Shown piece by piece: positions 1 to 10,579 of a stretch of DNA of 64,000 nucleotides; the first letter of the stretch is position 1, and each line of letters starts with the position of its first letter. Under the pieces are notes generated by a model, which ran no database searches, was not told the origin of the DNA, and worked only from the letters and a program-made list of their open reading frames with translations. This DNA comes from Sporopachydermia quercuum (taxonomy: Eukaryota; Ascomycota; Sporopachydermiomycetes; Sporopachydermiales; Sporopachydermiaceae), in the NCBI GenBank assembly GCA_001599295.1, contig BCGN01000004.1:248346-312345 (forward strand), given 5' to 3'. The position numbers and the translations under genes are program-made.

Positions 1-10
1 AATAACAACC

Positions 11-106
11 GGCCGTGTGGTCTAGTAGTATGATACTCGCTTTGGGTAGCGACAGTTGAGCAAACTTAACTGCGAGTGGTCCAGGGTTCAATTCCCTGCT
101 CGGCCC
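11..106 (+). tRNA. tRNA-Pro (anticodon UGG) with intron
   Basis: The 5' strand GGCCGTG pairs with CTCGGCC at 99-105, including a U6/U67 mismatch that is also normal in yeast tRNA-Pro, followed by discriminator C106. The D-arm box A (GTGGTCTAGTAGTA) and T-arm box B (GGTTCAATTCC) are intact. The anticodon stem CTCGC/GCGAG holds a loop with anticodon TGG at 43-45. A 24-base intron at about 47-70 lies one base 3' of the anticodon, the standard position. The intron can pair with itself (GTTGAG/CTTAAC). A T7 run follows. Identity is secure; the exact intron borders are inferred from the loop geometry. Confidence 0.95.
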
Positions 107-111
107 TATAA

Positions 112-118
112 TTTTTTT
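112..118 (+). terminator. RNA polymerase III T-run terminator of tRNA-Pro
   Basis: Seven T residues begin six bases after the mature tRNA 3' end. This is the usual distance and length for Pol III termination. Confidence 0.85.
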
Positions 119-1226
119 CTTCCTTCAATTTATATTTCTTTCTTAAGATACAGAACATAATAATCAAGCATCTAGCTTTCCTGTAGTAAAAGATATATCT
201 TACAGCTATACAAGTTCAGCTCTAGTAAGCAGCCTAATACTATATGAATAGCATTGATTACTAACTGTACAATAAGCAAATAATGCTTCTTACTAGAAAG
301 GTGAACCGACCGTTTTACTGGTAGAATTCAGTTCCATACTCATACAATGAATATAGTTATAATAAAATTTAATTAGGAACAAGGATTATTTGAAAGCGGA
401 TTATTTATATTACCCTATTCTCTTTTGTATTATTGCTACTAAAACTTGTTTTTAGTACATTTCTAGCATATTTCTAGCACCCCTATAATTGACGTTTCTC
501 TATACGACCTATACGAACGAATTTCAATCTCTCACTGGGTTAACATTCAATTTTGTTTTGCACGTCAATTGAATTTTTCTCTTACAAATCGCAATAGAAG
601 GATTCTGAAGGTTCAACACAGAATAGTGACTGGAAGGACAGATAGATGATGCTGGTTTTAATGTTTGAGGAGTTGTTTGGAATTGAAATATAATTGACAA
701 GAAAATAGCACTTAATCAGGTTCACCAGGAATATTAGTCATTTCCATTGAATTTTCGCTGAACATTTTGTTTCTACTGAAGAGCCGTTGAATGCCATTGA
801 AAGGCAAGGGGAAAAGGCAGTCGAAGACGTACACATATTATCGGTAACGTATTAGTAAGGACAAATACAATACGAATTGATTGCACTGAAAGGTTTAATG
901 TTTATATTCAAATCCTTGAAGCAGAAAGAAGAAAGCGGAAAACAGCAGCAGAAGCAGAAACAGAAAAGTGCCACAGTGCAGTAAATAGAGCTCCTCCTTG
1001 AATAGTACCCAAATATTCATCGAACAGAGCTCGTTAAATAGAAGATTCTGTTTTCAGTGATATAACATACGTGCTTTTAGAAACTACTCGTCAGTTTTAA
1101 CTACATCACCTGCTTGATACCAAACAAGCAAGCATTGGATACTCCAGTAAACATTTAACGAAGCAATCCGAGAGTAGAAAGGAGCAACAGAACGCAACAA
1201 ACGCTAGAAATTAATTAAATCAACTC

Positions 1227-1244
1227 CACACACACACACACACA
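1227..1244. repeat. (CA)9 microsatellite
   Basis: Nine CA dinucleotides in the presumed 5' leader of the GCIP-like gene. Confidence 0.95.
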
Positions 1245-1360
1245 CCAATCTGCCTGTTTGTTAGAACAAGTAGTCAACATCTTTCATTGAAATCAATCAA
1301 TACCAATATCATCCTCATTCATCAACAACCGATCATACACTCTTTCTCTCACTTCAACTC

Positions 1361-1402
1361 TCAATCTCAATCTCAATCTCAATATCAATCTCAATCTCAA
1401 TC
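1361..1402. repeat. TCAATC hexamer repeat, 7 units
   Basis: Seven tandem TCAATC units, one of them diverged, end 16 bases before the ATG at 1419. If translated from an upstream near-cognate codon they would encode Ser-Gln repeats. They are more likely untranslated leader. Confidence 0.9.
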
Positions 1403-1418
1403 CAAAACCCAAAATAAA

Positions 1419-2639
1419 ATGTCTTCTCCCATTCATACAACTCTCACCAAGTTCAATAAAGACATATCCTCATGGCTTATACTCCTCAACCAGAAAGAGA
1501 CCCCTGAGTCCAAAGCCTCCTTACTAAACATTCCTAGTGAGCACTCAGGTGGTAATAACTTATCAGAACTGGAGAAAACGCTGAATCTGATCAAAGCCAC
1601 TGCGACAAAAATTGGTTTAGTATTCAAACTGCCAATTGTTGCTGTTGATGCATCAATAAAAGAGCTGAATTCTCTTCACGACAAATTATTTATTCTAATG
1701 GTGATTCACTCTAGAATGTATATTGATCTACTTAACAGTAGAAAAGATATCAACTATGGTGAACTGCTATTGGGTAAAATTAAACATGGTATTATAAACA
1801 TTATGTCAATAATAGATGAGTTCATGAAAGGATACTCGACAATTCAGCCAAATGATATCGATGATGGTGGGATAAGCAGAATAAGCAGCAGCAGCAATAA
1901 TAATAGTAGGAATACTGCTAACACCGCTAGTACTACTATAAACCAACCAACCACTGAAACAGCAACATTAAACCTTTCAGAAAACGAGAGCGAGAAAAAG
2001 ACAGCTACAGTCAACTATGAATCATTAAGACTAACAACCGTTGGCAAATTGTGGCAAAGCTGTGATGACTTACTGGCTATTATTCATAAAGGCGAATCAG
2101 CCGTTGGGCAGACATTTATTGAGAATATAATCAACCAAATCAACGATTCAATCAACGATTTAAACGATTGGATCGAAGATCCAACCATTGAAGAGTTTTT
2201 TGATAATTTCAATGACCATTTTGATGATGATGATAGTACCAGTACTAATAATAGCAAGAATAGCACTATTTCTGACGAATTAATAGAACTAGCAGTCAAA
2301 AGCAAAGAAAGAGTCAAACTAATCACAATATTGTTTGCTTATTATCTGAAAAAATCGTTCAAATTATTACCAGCGAACAAAGTGAAGTCAATCGTTGATA
2401 CTATTAATAGTATAAGCATAGATACTGATGAATTAGTATGTGTCATTATGATGAACAATAGTGTGAAAGAAGTGAGAGAAGTTCAGTTAGAATTGAATGA
2501 AAAGATGAAGAGTTTTGTTACGATAATCAAGAACAATAGTAAGGAAACAGCAAATGCAGCAAACAAGGCGAACTCTGGTGATAATGTTTTGAACATCAAA
2601 TGGTATTCTTTATGGCTGGAAAAGTATTTGAACGATTAG
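1419..2639 (+). CDS. GCIP / CCNDBP1-like (cyclin-D1-binding protein 1 family) protein
   Basis: A 406-residue protein. The start is the first ATG of the frame, in an AAATAAAATG context; the open frame runs upstream only from a TTG. Residues about 40-150 are a helical region (LSELEKTLNLIKATATKIG) and residues about 205-255 carry GKLWQSCDDLLAI, resembling the conserved helical core of the GCIP/CCNDBP1 family. Two low-complexity insertions interrupt the fold: Ser/Asn/Thr-rich at about 150-190 and Asp/Ser/Thr-rich at about 260-275. Animal members bind cyclin D1 and HLH proteins; fungal members are essentially uncharacterised, so only a family assignment is made. It is convergent with LAS17 downstream. 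The family call rests on remembered motifs, not a search. Confidence 0.7.
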   Translation: MSSPIHTTLTKFNKDISSWLILLNQKETPESKASLLNIPSEHSGGNNLSELEKTLNLIKATATKIGLVFKLPIVAVDASIKELNSLHDKLFILMVIHSRMYIDLLNSRKDINYGELLLGKIKHGIINIMSIIDEFMKGYSTIQPNDIDDGGISRISSSSNNNSRNTANTASTTINQPTTETATLNLSENESEKKTATVNYESLRLTTVGKLWQSCDDLLAIIHKGESAVGQTFIENIINQINDSINDLNDWIEDPTIEEFFDNFNDHFDDDDSTSTNNSKNSTISDELIELAVKSKERVKLITILFAYYLKKSFKLLPANKVKSIVDTINSISIDTDELVCVIMMNNSVKEVREVQLELNEKMKSFVTIIKNNSKETANAANKANSGDNVLNIKWYSLWLEKYLND

Positions 2640-3989
2640 GTGAATCAATGAATTGTAATGTACGGATAGTTCATTCAATATTCAATGTTACAATGTTGCA
2701 TGCAATCAATCAACATTGATAAAGCAGAGAGTCGAATCTGATGCTGCAATTGCTACTGGAAATTATCATATTTTATTACCTCATCACATTATTACCATCC
2801 AGAAGTTGATGGAATAAATGAAGTTCTACAGAAATGAACTTTCTGATTATAAAAAGTAGAGAGTGATCGTGTTGGTTCAATGGCTTCAAGTTAATCTGGA
2901 TAGAGTAAGTAATTAAAGGGAATCAATTGCAATTAGTGAATGAAACCTAGTATTTGATAATTGGATATAAAGCTCTATAGCATTCTCACTACCTAACTCA
3001 ACACAGTAAGGCTTAACATCTACATTACGTAAGAAATCGTCAGTAACTTCAGTTCCAGTTGCATTATGTGAACAAATGAATGAGAAGCATCAGAAGCTTT
3101 GCTGAAAACTGTGTATTCTGAGACCTTAGCTGAACAAGAGCGTAAAGCTAATGGAAGTAAATGTAACTGTAACTCATAGTTTAATAAAAAATCTAGTTAA
3201 TGAAGTCTCCTGTATATAAAATAGTCAAGCAGTAGAAACAATATAGAATAAGCATTCGCAGTAAACACTTGGTGATATCACTTGGTAGTAGTGAAAAAAG
3301 AGATATACTTAGACTATTTTCCAGAGATTGAAACAATAGATAAATAATGCTTTGAACCAGCGTGCGATAAACGGCTAAAGTAATTGTAGGATTTCCTTTT
3401 CAGAGAGCAGAAATGAAAGCAGAAATAGAAAATAGAAATGTTGACTGATACTTGATGGATGTAGGGCATTGTTTGCCTTGTACAGCAGTCGGTGAACTAC
3501 GAAGTTAACTACAAATTGAATTTGGTAGCGAGCAGTGATAAATGATTCCGGTACGATTTCCGTAACAAGGCTTGTTTGTAGTCATTTTCTATGATCTATT
3601 CCGCTACTGTTCCCGACATTGATTGGTTAGACTTATTATAATACGTATCGTTTCCATAATGGACTCTCCGTGAATACTAATTCCGATATTTCAGAGATAG
3701 AGTCCGGTTTCCTTTATTCTCTTATTCAAGTACTTCCAAAATAATCTCCGATATAAAATGTTCTCCGGAATTCACACTGACTCATATTAATCGTCATGAT
3801 CATAACTTCCGCTCTATCCTGTATCATCTTCGCTATTCTCTTCGAACTATAAATTAAACGCTAACTTCGTGCTAAATCCAGTCTTACTTCCCAATAAAAT
3901 AAAAAAATATAACGCCACATTTACACCTTTCCTATTTAAGTAGTAATAAACCCAATCTGGCCCAGCCACAGCCACAGCCACAGCCACAA
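2640..3989. other. Convergent intergenic region, GCIP-like gene / LAS17
   Basis: 1.35 kb with no credible ORF. The section 3540-3830 is notable for nine TCCG tetramers on the plus strand, against one CGGA. Just beyond the LAS17 stop lies a short AGCCAC tandem repeat (3964-3987). Confidence 0.6.
3964..3987. repeat. AGCCAC tandem repeat, 4 units
   Basis: Four perfect AGCCAC hexamers, two bases beyond the LAS17 stop codon (TCA at 3990-3992 on the plus strand). Confidence 0.9.
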
Positions 3990-6056
3990 TCACCAGTCTT
4001 CTCCATCATCTTCGTCATCACTCTGAGCCACTTTGCTCTTTCGGGTACTTAAAGCCGCCGCTAATGCGTCGGCTAATGATGCTGGCTGGCCCGGTGGTGC
4101 AGCACCTCCGCCACCAGAACTGGAAGGTGGTGGTGGCGCTTCGCCTTTGGCTTCTTGTAGTAGTACAGAAGGTTTATCTAGTGCAGATTTGTCGACTTTT
4201 TTCAACGATCCAAGACCGGAATTTCTAATTTGCGCCAGAAGGGCGTCTCGGTCGTTTCCTACTTGTGGTAAAAAAGGTGCAGCAGAAGGAGGGCCTTGTG
4301 AACCACCCATTAGCGGTGCAGGTGGAGCCGGAGGTGGGACAGAGCCCATTGGAGGAGCTGGAGGGGCTGGCGGGGCAGGAGGTGGGGCAGCATTCATAGA
4401 AGGCATTGGTGGCGCAGGTGGGGGTGCGCTTGTTTGTGGAGGTAGCTGTGGAGGTAGCTGTGGTGGGGCAGGAGGCACAAATCCAGACATTTGAGGCGCA
4501 ACAGGCGTCGGCGCTGCCATTGTTTGTGTCCTTGGTGGCATTGGCGGCATCTGAGGCGCCGGCGGCACCATTTGTGGCGAAGTCGGAACAGTCCCATATC
4601 CCCTAGAAGGTGGGGGTGGCGGCACAGCACTGGCTTGGCCACCTAATCTAGAAGGTGGCGGCAGCGGTGGCTGAGAATTCCTAGCTGGCGGAGGTGGCGG
4701 TGGCACACTGCTTCTACTGGGAACAGCAGGTACTGCGCCTCTTTGAGGTGGCAAAGGTGGCGGCATTGCCACACTAGTTCTTTGTGGAGGAGGAGGAGGA
4801 GGCTGTCCAAACTGCGGGGTCGGTATTGGTGTCCGAGACGGCAAATTCGGCGGAGCAGGAACCGGCCGTGCGTTAGGGTTTGCAAAACTTGGCGGGGCCA
4901 CAGGAGGCAAACTAGGGGAAAACACGGGAGCCTTTAAGATTTGGTGGGCCGAAGGTGGGGTTGGGCTGTTGGTTGGCGGAGTAGGACTAGCGCTAGAACT
5001 GGGGCTAGTAACATTAGTACTAGAAGAATTGAGTTGGGGAGGAGCAGAATATACCAGATTGGGTGCTGGGGCCGGCGGAGTAGGACTAGTGCTAGAAACG
5101 TTATCAGCGCTTGGAGAGTCCTTTCCTGGTAATTCTGGTGGCGGGGCAGACATAGTAGGGATGTGTAACGTCGGCATTGGTGGGGGCGGTGGAGGTGCAC
5201 TCAAATTATCACCAGAACCGGAAACGCTGCCTGAAACCGGAGGTGGGGGTGGGGGAGGTAGCTTTTTGCGGTGCTCGGTTTCCCCTTCAGATGTCACAGA
5301 GAGTGAACTAGCATGGCCATTGATATTAGAACCGATTTTGCCGTTTTCAGTAATTAGCCCGCTATCTGCCTTGCTCTGCATTTGGTACTTTCTCGGAATA
5401 GGTGGCTCAAGCCCCACTAGAGGCCCACCTTGCTGCCGGATATAATCCTTAATAAAGTCCCGATTCTTGGCTATCATGTCTTCCGAGATTCCGGCCGCTT
5501 CCAGCTCTTTGTACAGCGCACGCCACTCGATCGGTGGCTCATTGTCGTAATATATCGGCTGAATGTTCATCCGCTTCCGAAATGCGGTGGGGTCCCCTCT
5601 TGGACCCGGCGCCTCCTGCGCTTTTGGCGTTTTCTTCATGGCTATTGCGTTCTTATTCTGTAGGGTGGCTTTGCTAGCATACTTCTCTTTATTATGGACC
5701 CGTTTTAGGAAATGCTGCGCCTCACTGTCATCTTCAAAAAGAAAACCTGCATAACACTCCTCAATTTCAAAAGAATGGAAGAACTTCCGGTCTTGATTGT
5801 ACTCAAAATCAACGTATAGCTCTTGATCCCAGATTACCCCTCTATAGCCAATGATATCCACAAGCTTAAAGAAGAAGGTACTTCCGACGAGATCATTGAC
5901 GAGCGCTACTGCGCCGCACAAGCCGGTGTATGTCCATTCTGAAGTGTCTGGATATGCAATATAGAGCCGAGCCGCTGTGGCGTCGATGATTTTGTTTGTA
6001 GATTTTGGGATTGCTCGTTTGATTTTCTCCTTTTCAGCTTGAGAAAGAATAGCCAT
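3990..6056 (-). CDS. LAS17: WASP-family actin nucleation-promoting factor Las17
   Basis: A 688-residue protein with the full Las17/WASP architecture. An N-terminal WH1 domain (about 17-125, with YTGLCGAVALV and GYRGVIWDQELY) binds the WIP homologue Vrp1. A very long proline-rich region with many PPPPP tracts (about 240-590) serves SH3 partners and profilin. A WH2 actin-binding motif sits at about 601-621 (DRDALLAQIRNSG), and a C-terminal central/acidic Arp2/3-binding tail at about 661-688 ends DDEDDGEDW. No GTPase-binding domain is seen, as in yeast Las17. It activates Arp2/3 at cortical actin patches during endocytosis. The start is the ATG at 6056, immediately before the conserved N terminus. 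It shares a 720-base divergent promoter with TMA7. The long antisense ORFs here are by-products of the proline codons. Confidence 0.97.
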   Translation of the reverse strand: MAILSQAEKEKIKRAIPKSTNKIIDATAARLYIAYPDTSEWTYTGLCGAVALVNDLVGSTFFFKLVDIIGYRGVIWDQELYVDFEYNQDRKFFHSFEIEECYAGFLFEDDSEAQHFLKRVHNKEKYASKATLQNKNAIAMKKTPKAQEAPGPRGDPTAFRKRMNIQPIYYDNEPPIEWRALYKELEAAGISEDMIAKNRDFIKDYIRQQGGPLVGLEPPIPRKYQMQSKADSGLITENGKIGSNINGHASSLSVTSEGETEHRKKLPPPPPPPVSGSVSGSGDNLSAPPPPPPMPTLHIPTMSAPPPELPGKDSPSADNVSSTSPTPPAPAPNLVYSAPPQLNSSSTNVTSPSSSASPTPPTNSPTPPSAHQILKAPVFSPSLPPVAPPSFANPNARPVPAPPNLPSRTPIPTPQFGQPPPPPPQRTSVAMPPPLPPQRGAVPAVPSRSSVPPPPPPARNSQPPLPPPSRLGGQASAVPPPPPSRGYGTVPTSPQMVPPAPQMPPMPPRTQTMAAPTPVAPQMSGFVPPAPPQLPPQLPPQTSAPPPAPPMPSMNAAPPPAPPAPPAPPMGSVPPPAPPAPLMGGSQGPPSAAPFLPQVGNDRDALLAQIRNSGLGSLKKVDKSALDKPSVLLQEAKGEAPPPPSSSGGGGAAPPGQPASLADALAAALSTRKSKVAQSDDEDDGEDW

Positions 6057-6776
6057 TGTTACTAAAAGTGCAAATGGTTGGAGATGAGATTAAGCCACAA
6101 TTGAAGTTTGAAAACCGAATGCAAAAACGTCGGATATATTGTGGCGCTGTTTGAACCGTATACAGTAAAGAGCCTCCGATCAGTGAATGTATGGTGATGG
6201 GTATGTGGATCTGAGGTGCCAATATAAATGGTTACAGCTAGCGATTAAATACCTAAAGAGTTCAACATCCACAAAGAAAAAATAGTTGCACCTTAAATTT
6301 CAGCTTGACTTCCTAATTTTTTAGTTCTATTCCGATAGTCTCAGCTTATTAGTTGAAGTGCATACTATATATAAGCAGACAACTCCAAGCGGTTAATCTG
6401 GCAATTGATTTGGTTTGTTTTGCATTTGTTCCTGTAAGTGTGTGTATAATAAAACAGGAAAAGAGATCTCGCGCACACCCCTTTGATTTTTTCAAGGGAT
6501 CGTACGGTTTGTGTGGCTGTGGTTCAGAAAAACTCCGGGTAACATTGTGCTTAGGAAGAAACTTTAAATACCACACATAGTTTTTTGTGGTTTGTGTTGT
6601 TGTAATGATGAGTTAAAGCTAAAAGATAATCTCAGTGAAATATAAAAAATAATCGATGCATACTTGACCAAGCAGACGGTTCGTTTGCAAGGGTGATTCG
6701 GAAGCGGGACAGAAGAAAACATTGCTATTTTCAATACATTTTTGCCGAATAAGAATTTACTGGAAATAATACAAAA
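6057..6776. promoter_or_regulatory. Divergent promoter region LAS17 / TMA7
   Basis: 720 bases between two divergently transcribed genes. It contains a Reb1-type CGGGTAA at 6536-6542 and a TATATATAA stretch near 6366. No ORF with an ATG start is credible. Confidence 0.6.
6536..6542 (+). promoter_or_regulatory. Reb1-like site (CGGGTAA)
   Basis: A match to the general regulatory factor Reb1 core (TTACCCG), 235 bases upstream of the TMA7 ATG, in a divergent promoter where Reb1 typically clears nucleosomes. Assigned from the motif only. Confidence 0.4.
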
Positions 6777-7880
<1,104 letters not shown>

Positions 7881-9070
7881 ATAGTCACAATCTAATCACT
7901 ATTTTTTCAACTCTCTATTCCTAACATGTTTAATACATTCAGTTCTTTTTTACATCTCCATGATTATTCATCCAATTGTTTGAATGTAATTGATAGATTA
8001 GACAAACCAGCAAAGCGAGCAGAATAAAGCTGACTCAAGAGTTGATTGATGTTCACGCGCCAACATTTTTATATGGTCATGTAGATCTTTCCGATTGAAA
8101 ATTCGGAAGCTGATGAATGTAGTACTCGATGAAGTAGTTGATGACCGCTAATTTGATAGTAATGGATGAGAGAAATGCCTATAATTATTATATTCACTAC
8201 AGTTGTGTTACTAGGAACAACCAAGAGAAAATCGGGAACGAAGCGGAATAGAAGTAATTAACTATAGATGAGTCCGACCCGAGCTGATCGAGCTTAGATG
8301 TAATTCCCCTTTTTATAACCTGAAGTTTTGACCTAGCTTAGTAGTTTTGGCAGCCGATTATTATGCCTCCAAGTTCCGAAAAATGTTCCAATAGATTCTG
8401 AGTGTATTTCGGATATCAATTTCAATCTCGCTGTCTTATTTTACCCGTTCCGAGTTCCGAGATTCTCACTTCATGAGAAATACTTCATTAGTAAGCTCCA
8501 TTTGCATTAGCGAGCTTATTTGAACAGTTGCTGGAAGAAAGGAAGCCTTTGAAATGTACCGTTTTTACTTGCTCCGCTATCTCTTCCGTTATTTATTCAG
8601 AATTACTCAGCTCGTTCTGGTCTAAAGTAATGTGATAAACGTCTCATTACCCATAACTGTCCAATTACTCATCCTACTAAACCTACATCCCCTAAGCCCC
8701 CATTCATTACGTTTGTCTCTCCTATTCAACTATCGATAAAACGACAATAAAAGCCAGCTTTCTCGCCTTTAGTAAACTATATACATACAAAAACCACCAT
8801 TTGACCAACGAGCAGTCTACTAATTAGACTCATTTGATCTTTCTTTCTTCCCATTGCTCGTTCTCTTCTAACACTCCACTCTACTACAATCCAGAGGGGC
8901 TTCTCTCGAGACTCATTATCAATATTCACAAGCATTAATTTTAGGTACAAAGAAGAACTGGTGCATGCATTGAATTGTATTCCTTACACATTAGCAGCAA
9001 AGAATTACAAATAAGACAAACCATTGGACTATAAAGAAATCGCAAAGAAACTGGCTTATTAGAACCAAAA
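7881..9070. other. Intergenic region TMA7 to MCA1 (MCA1 promoter)
   Basis: 1.19 kb without a credible gene. The sequence is AT-rich with many TTCCG motifs between 8340 and 8640. A Reb1-like TTACCCG lies at 8441-8447 and TATATA near 8770, about 300 bases before the MCA1 start. Confidence 0.6.
8441..8447 (+). promoter_or_regulatory. Reb1-like site (TTACCCG)
   Basis: Core Reb1 motif 624 bases upstream of MCA1. Motif evidence only. Confidence 0.3.
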
Positions 9071-10579
9071 ATGTCCTATCCTGGAAGAATAACTCAAACT
9101 TATGGTGGTGTAAATGCTGATGAATCATATAGAAAGCATGTACCTCCACCACCAAAGGCTGATTTGAATGTAGCTTATGCCCCAGGACCTCAAGGATATC
9201 CCACGCAAGGATATCCTCCACAAGGATATCACCCACAGGGCTATCCTCAAGGGTACCCGCAAGGCTATTCCCAGGGATATTCCCAAGGCTATCCTCAAGG
9301 TTATCCTCAACCACAAGCACCTCCAAGGCCTCAAGGATACTCTCATAACTATTCCCAGCTACCAACTCAACCTCAGCAATATTCACCGCCTCCTCCTCCA
9401 GTTAGCACAAAACCAACATCATCTGCTCCGCATCCGAACTTCAACTCCCGTCCGGACCTGAATTCCTCCTATTCTTCCGAAAAACCCCCCGCTTATGATT
9501 TTGTGGCCAATCCTTCCCAGCAACAAAAAAGCTCCGTCTCCGGAATGCCCCCCTACACGTCTTCCTCATCCAGTAGCTCCAATATCACGTCTCCTCCCCA
9601 AGGTAGCTTCGCGGCACCTTCCACAACCCCCCAACAATTCATGCCAGGGCAGAATTTCACATATCAGTATTCTAACTGTTCTGGTAGAAGGAAAGCGCTT
9701 TTAATTGGGATCAATTATTATGGATCAAAAAATCAATTAAAAGGATGTATCAATGATGTCAAAAATGTATCAACGTTCTTATTAAACCGTGGATATACAT
9801 ATGAAAACATGGTGTTTCTTACTGATGATCAGACAGATCCAAGAAAGATTCCCACAAAGCAAAATATCATCAATGCTATGGAGTGGCTAGTCAGAGGGGC
9901 TCAACCAAACGATTCATTAGTATTTCATTATTCAGGGCATGGCGGGCAAGTGAAAGATGTAAGTGGTGATGAAGATGATGGATATGATGAATGTATTTAT
10001 CCCATTGACTTCCAACAAGCGGGAGAGATAATTGATGATGATATGCATAGCATAATGGTACGACCATTACTTCCAGGAGTCCGATTGACTGCATTATTTG
10101 ATTCTTGCCATTCAGGCACCTCTCTTGATTTACCCTACGTTTATTCTACCAAAGGTGTCATCAAGGAGCCAAATATTCTTAAAGATGCTGGTGGAGGTTT
10201 ACTTAGCGTAGCAACTTCTTATGCTGGTGGAGATATTTTTGGTATGGTGAAATCAGCCAGTTCTGTAGCAAGAAGTGTTATGAACGGAGGAAAAAGCAAA
10301 CAAATAGACGCTCGGAATAAACAATTAATGGCGTCACCTGCTGATGTTATTCACTTTTCAGGATGTAAAGATTCTCAAACGTCTGCTGATTCCGTTGAAA
10401 ACGGATACGCCACAGGAGCCATGAGTTACGCATTTATTAAAGTGATAACAGAGAATCCTGAACAGAGTTATTTGACTTTATTACAGAACATGCGAGCTGT
10501 ATTGAAAAGTAAATATTCCCAGAAACCTCAAATGAGTGCATCTCATCCTATTGATCTGAATCTGAAGTTTGTAATCTAG
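9071..10579 (+). CDS. MCA1: Metacaspase Mca1/Yca1 (type I)
   Basis: A 502-residue clan CD cysteine peptidase. Residues 1-200 are a Gln/Pro/Tyr-rich prodomain with about ten QGYP/QGYS repeats (residues 41-80) followed by a proline-rich stretch. The peptidase domain starts at RRKALLIGINYYG (206-218). The catalytic His290 is in HYSGHGG and Cys346 in LFDSCHSGT; DDGYDECIYPID (302-313) is the usual Asp-rich substrate/Ca-binding loop. It cleaves after Arg/Lys and is known in yeast for roles in ageing, aggregate clearance and stress-linked death. All catalytic residues are present, so it should be active. The ATG at 9071 is the first in frame. The QG-rich prodomain resembles aggregation-prone prion-like segments. 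Confidence 0.97.
   Translation: MSYPGRITQTYGGVNADESYRKHVPPPPKADLNVAYAPGPQGYPTQGYPPQGYHPQGYPQGYPQGYSQGYSQGYPQGYPQPQAPPRPQGYSHNYSQLPTQPQQYSPPPPPVSTKPTSSAPHPNFNSRPDLNSSYSSEKPPAYDFVANPSQQQKSSVSGMPPYTSSSSSSSNITSPPQGSFAAPSTTPQQFMPGQNFTYQYSNCSGRRKALLIGINYYGSKNQLKGCINDVKNVSTFLLNRGYTYENMVFLTDDQTDPRKIPTKQNIINAMEWLVRGAQPNDSLVFHYSGHGGQVKDVSGDEDDGYDECIYPIDFQQAGEIIDDDMHSIMVRPLLPGVRLTALFDSCHSGTSLDLPYVYSTKGVIKEPNILKDAGGGLLSVATSYAGGDIFGMVKSASSVARSVMNGGKSKQIDARNKQLMASPADVIHFSGCKDSQTSADSVENGYATGAMSYAFIKVITENPEQSYLTLLQNMRAVLKSKYSQKPQMSASHPIDLNLKFVI

Larger units (their letters stand above)
107..1418. other. Intergenic, tRNA-Pro to GCIP-like gene
   Basis: No coding sequence is recognised here. The last 200 bases are a pyrimidine/CA-rich leader holding a (CA)9 run at 1227-1244 and a TCAATC hexamer repeat at 1361-1402, directly upstream of the ATG at 1419. 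That is typical of a yeast 5' untranslated region. The reading frame stays open back to 1287, but only from a TTG codon. Confidence 0.7.

Noticed and set aside
1287-1418. N-terminal extension of the GCIP-like gene rich in Ser-Gln
   Set aside because: The frame opens with TTG, not ATG, and consists of the TCAATC leader repeat. The first ATG at 1419 has a good context.
4033-5445. Gly/Ala-rich ORFs of 153 and 158 codons on the plus strand inside LAS17
   Set aside because: They are the antisense shadow of the proline-rich LAS17 codons (CCN/NGG) and show no independent domain or promoter.
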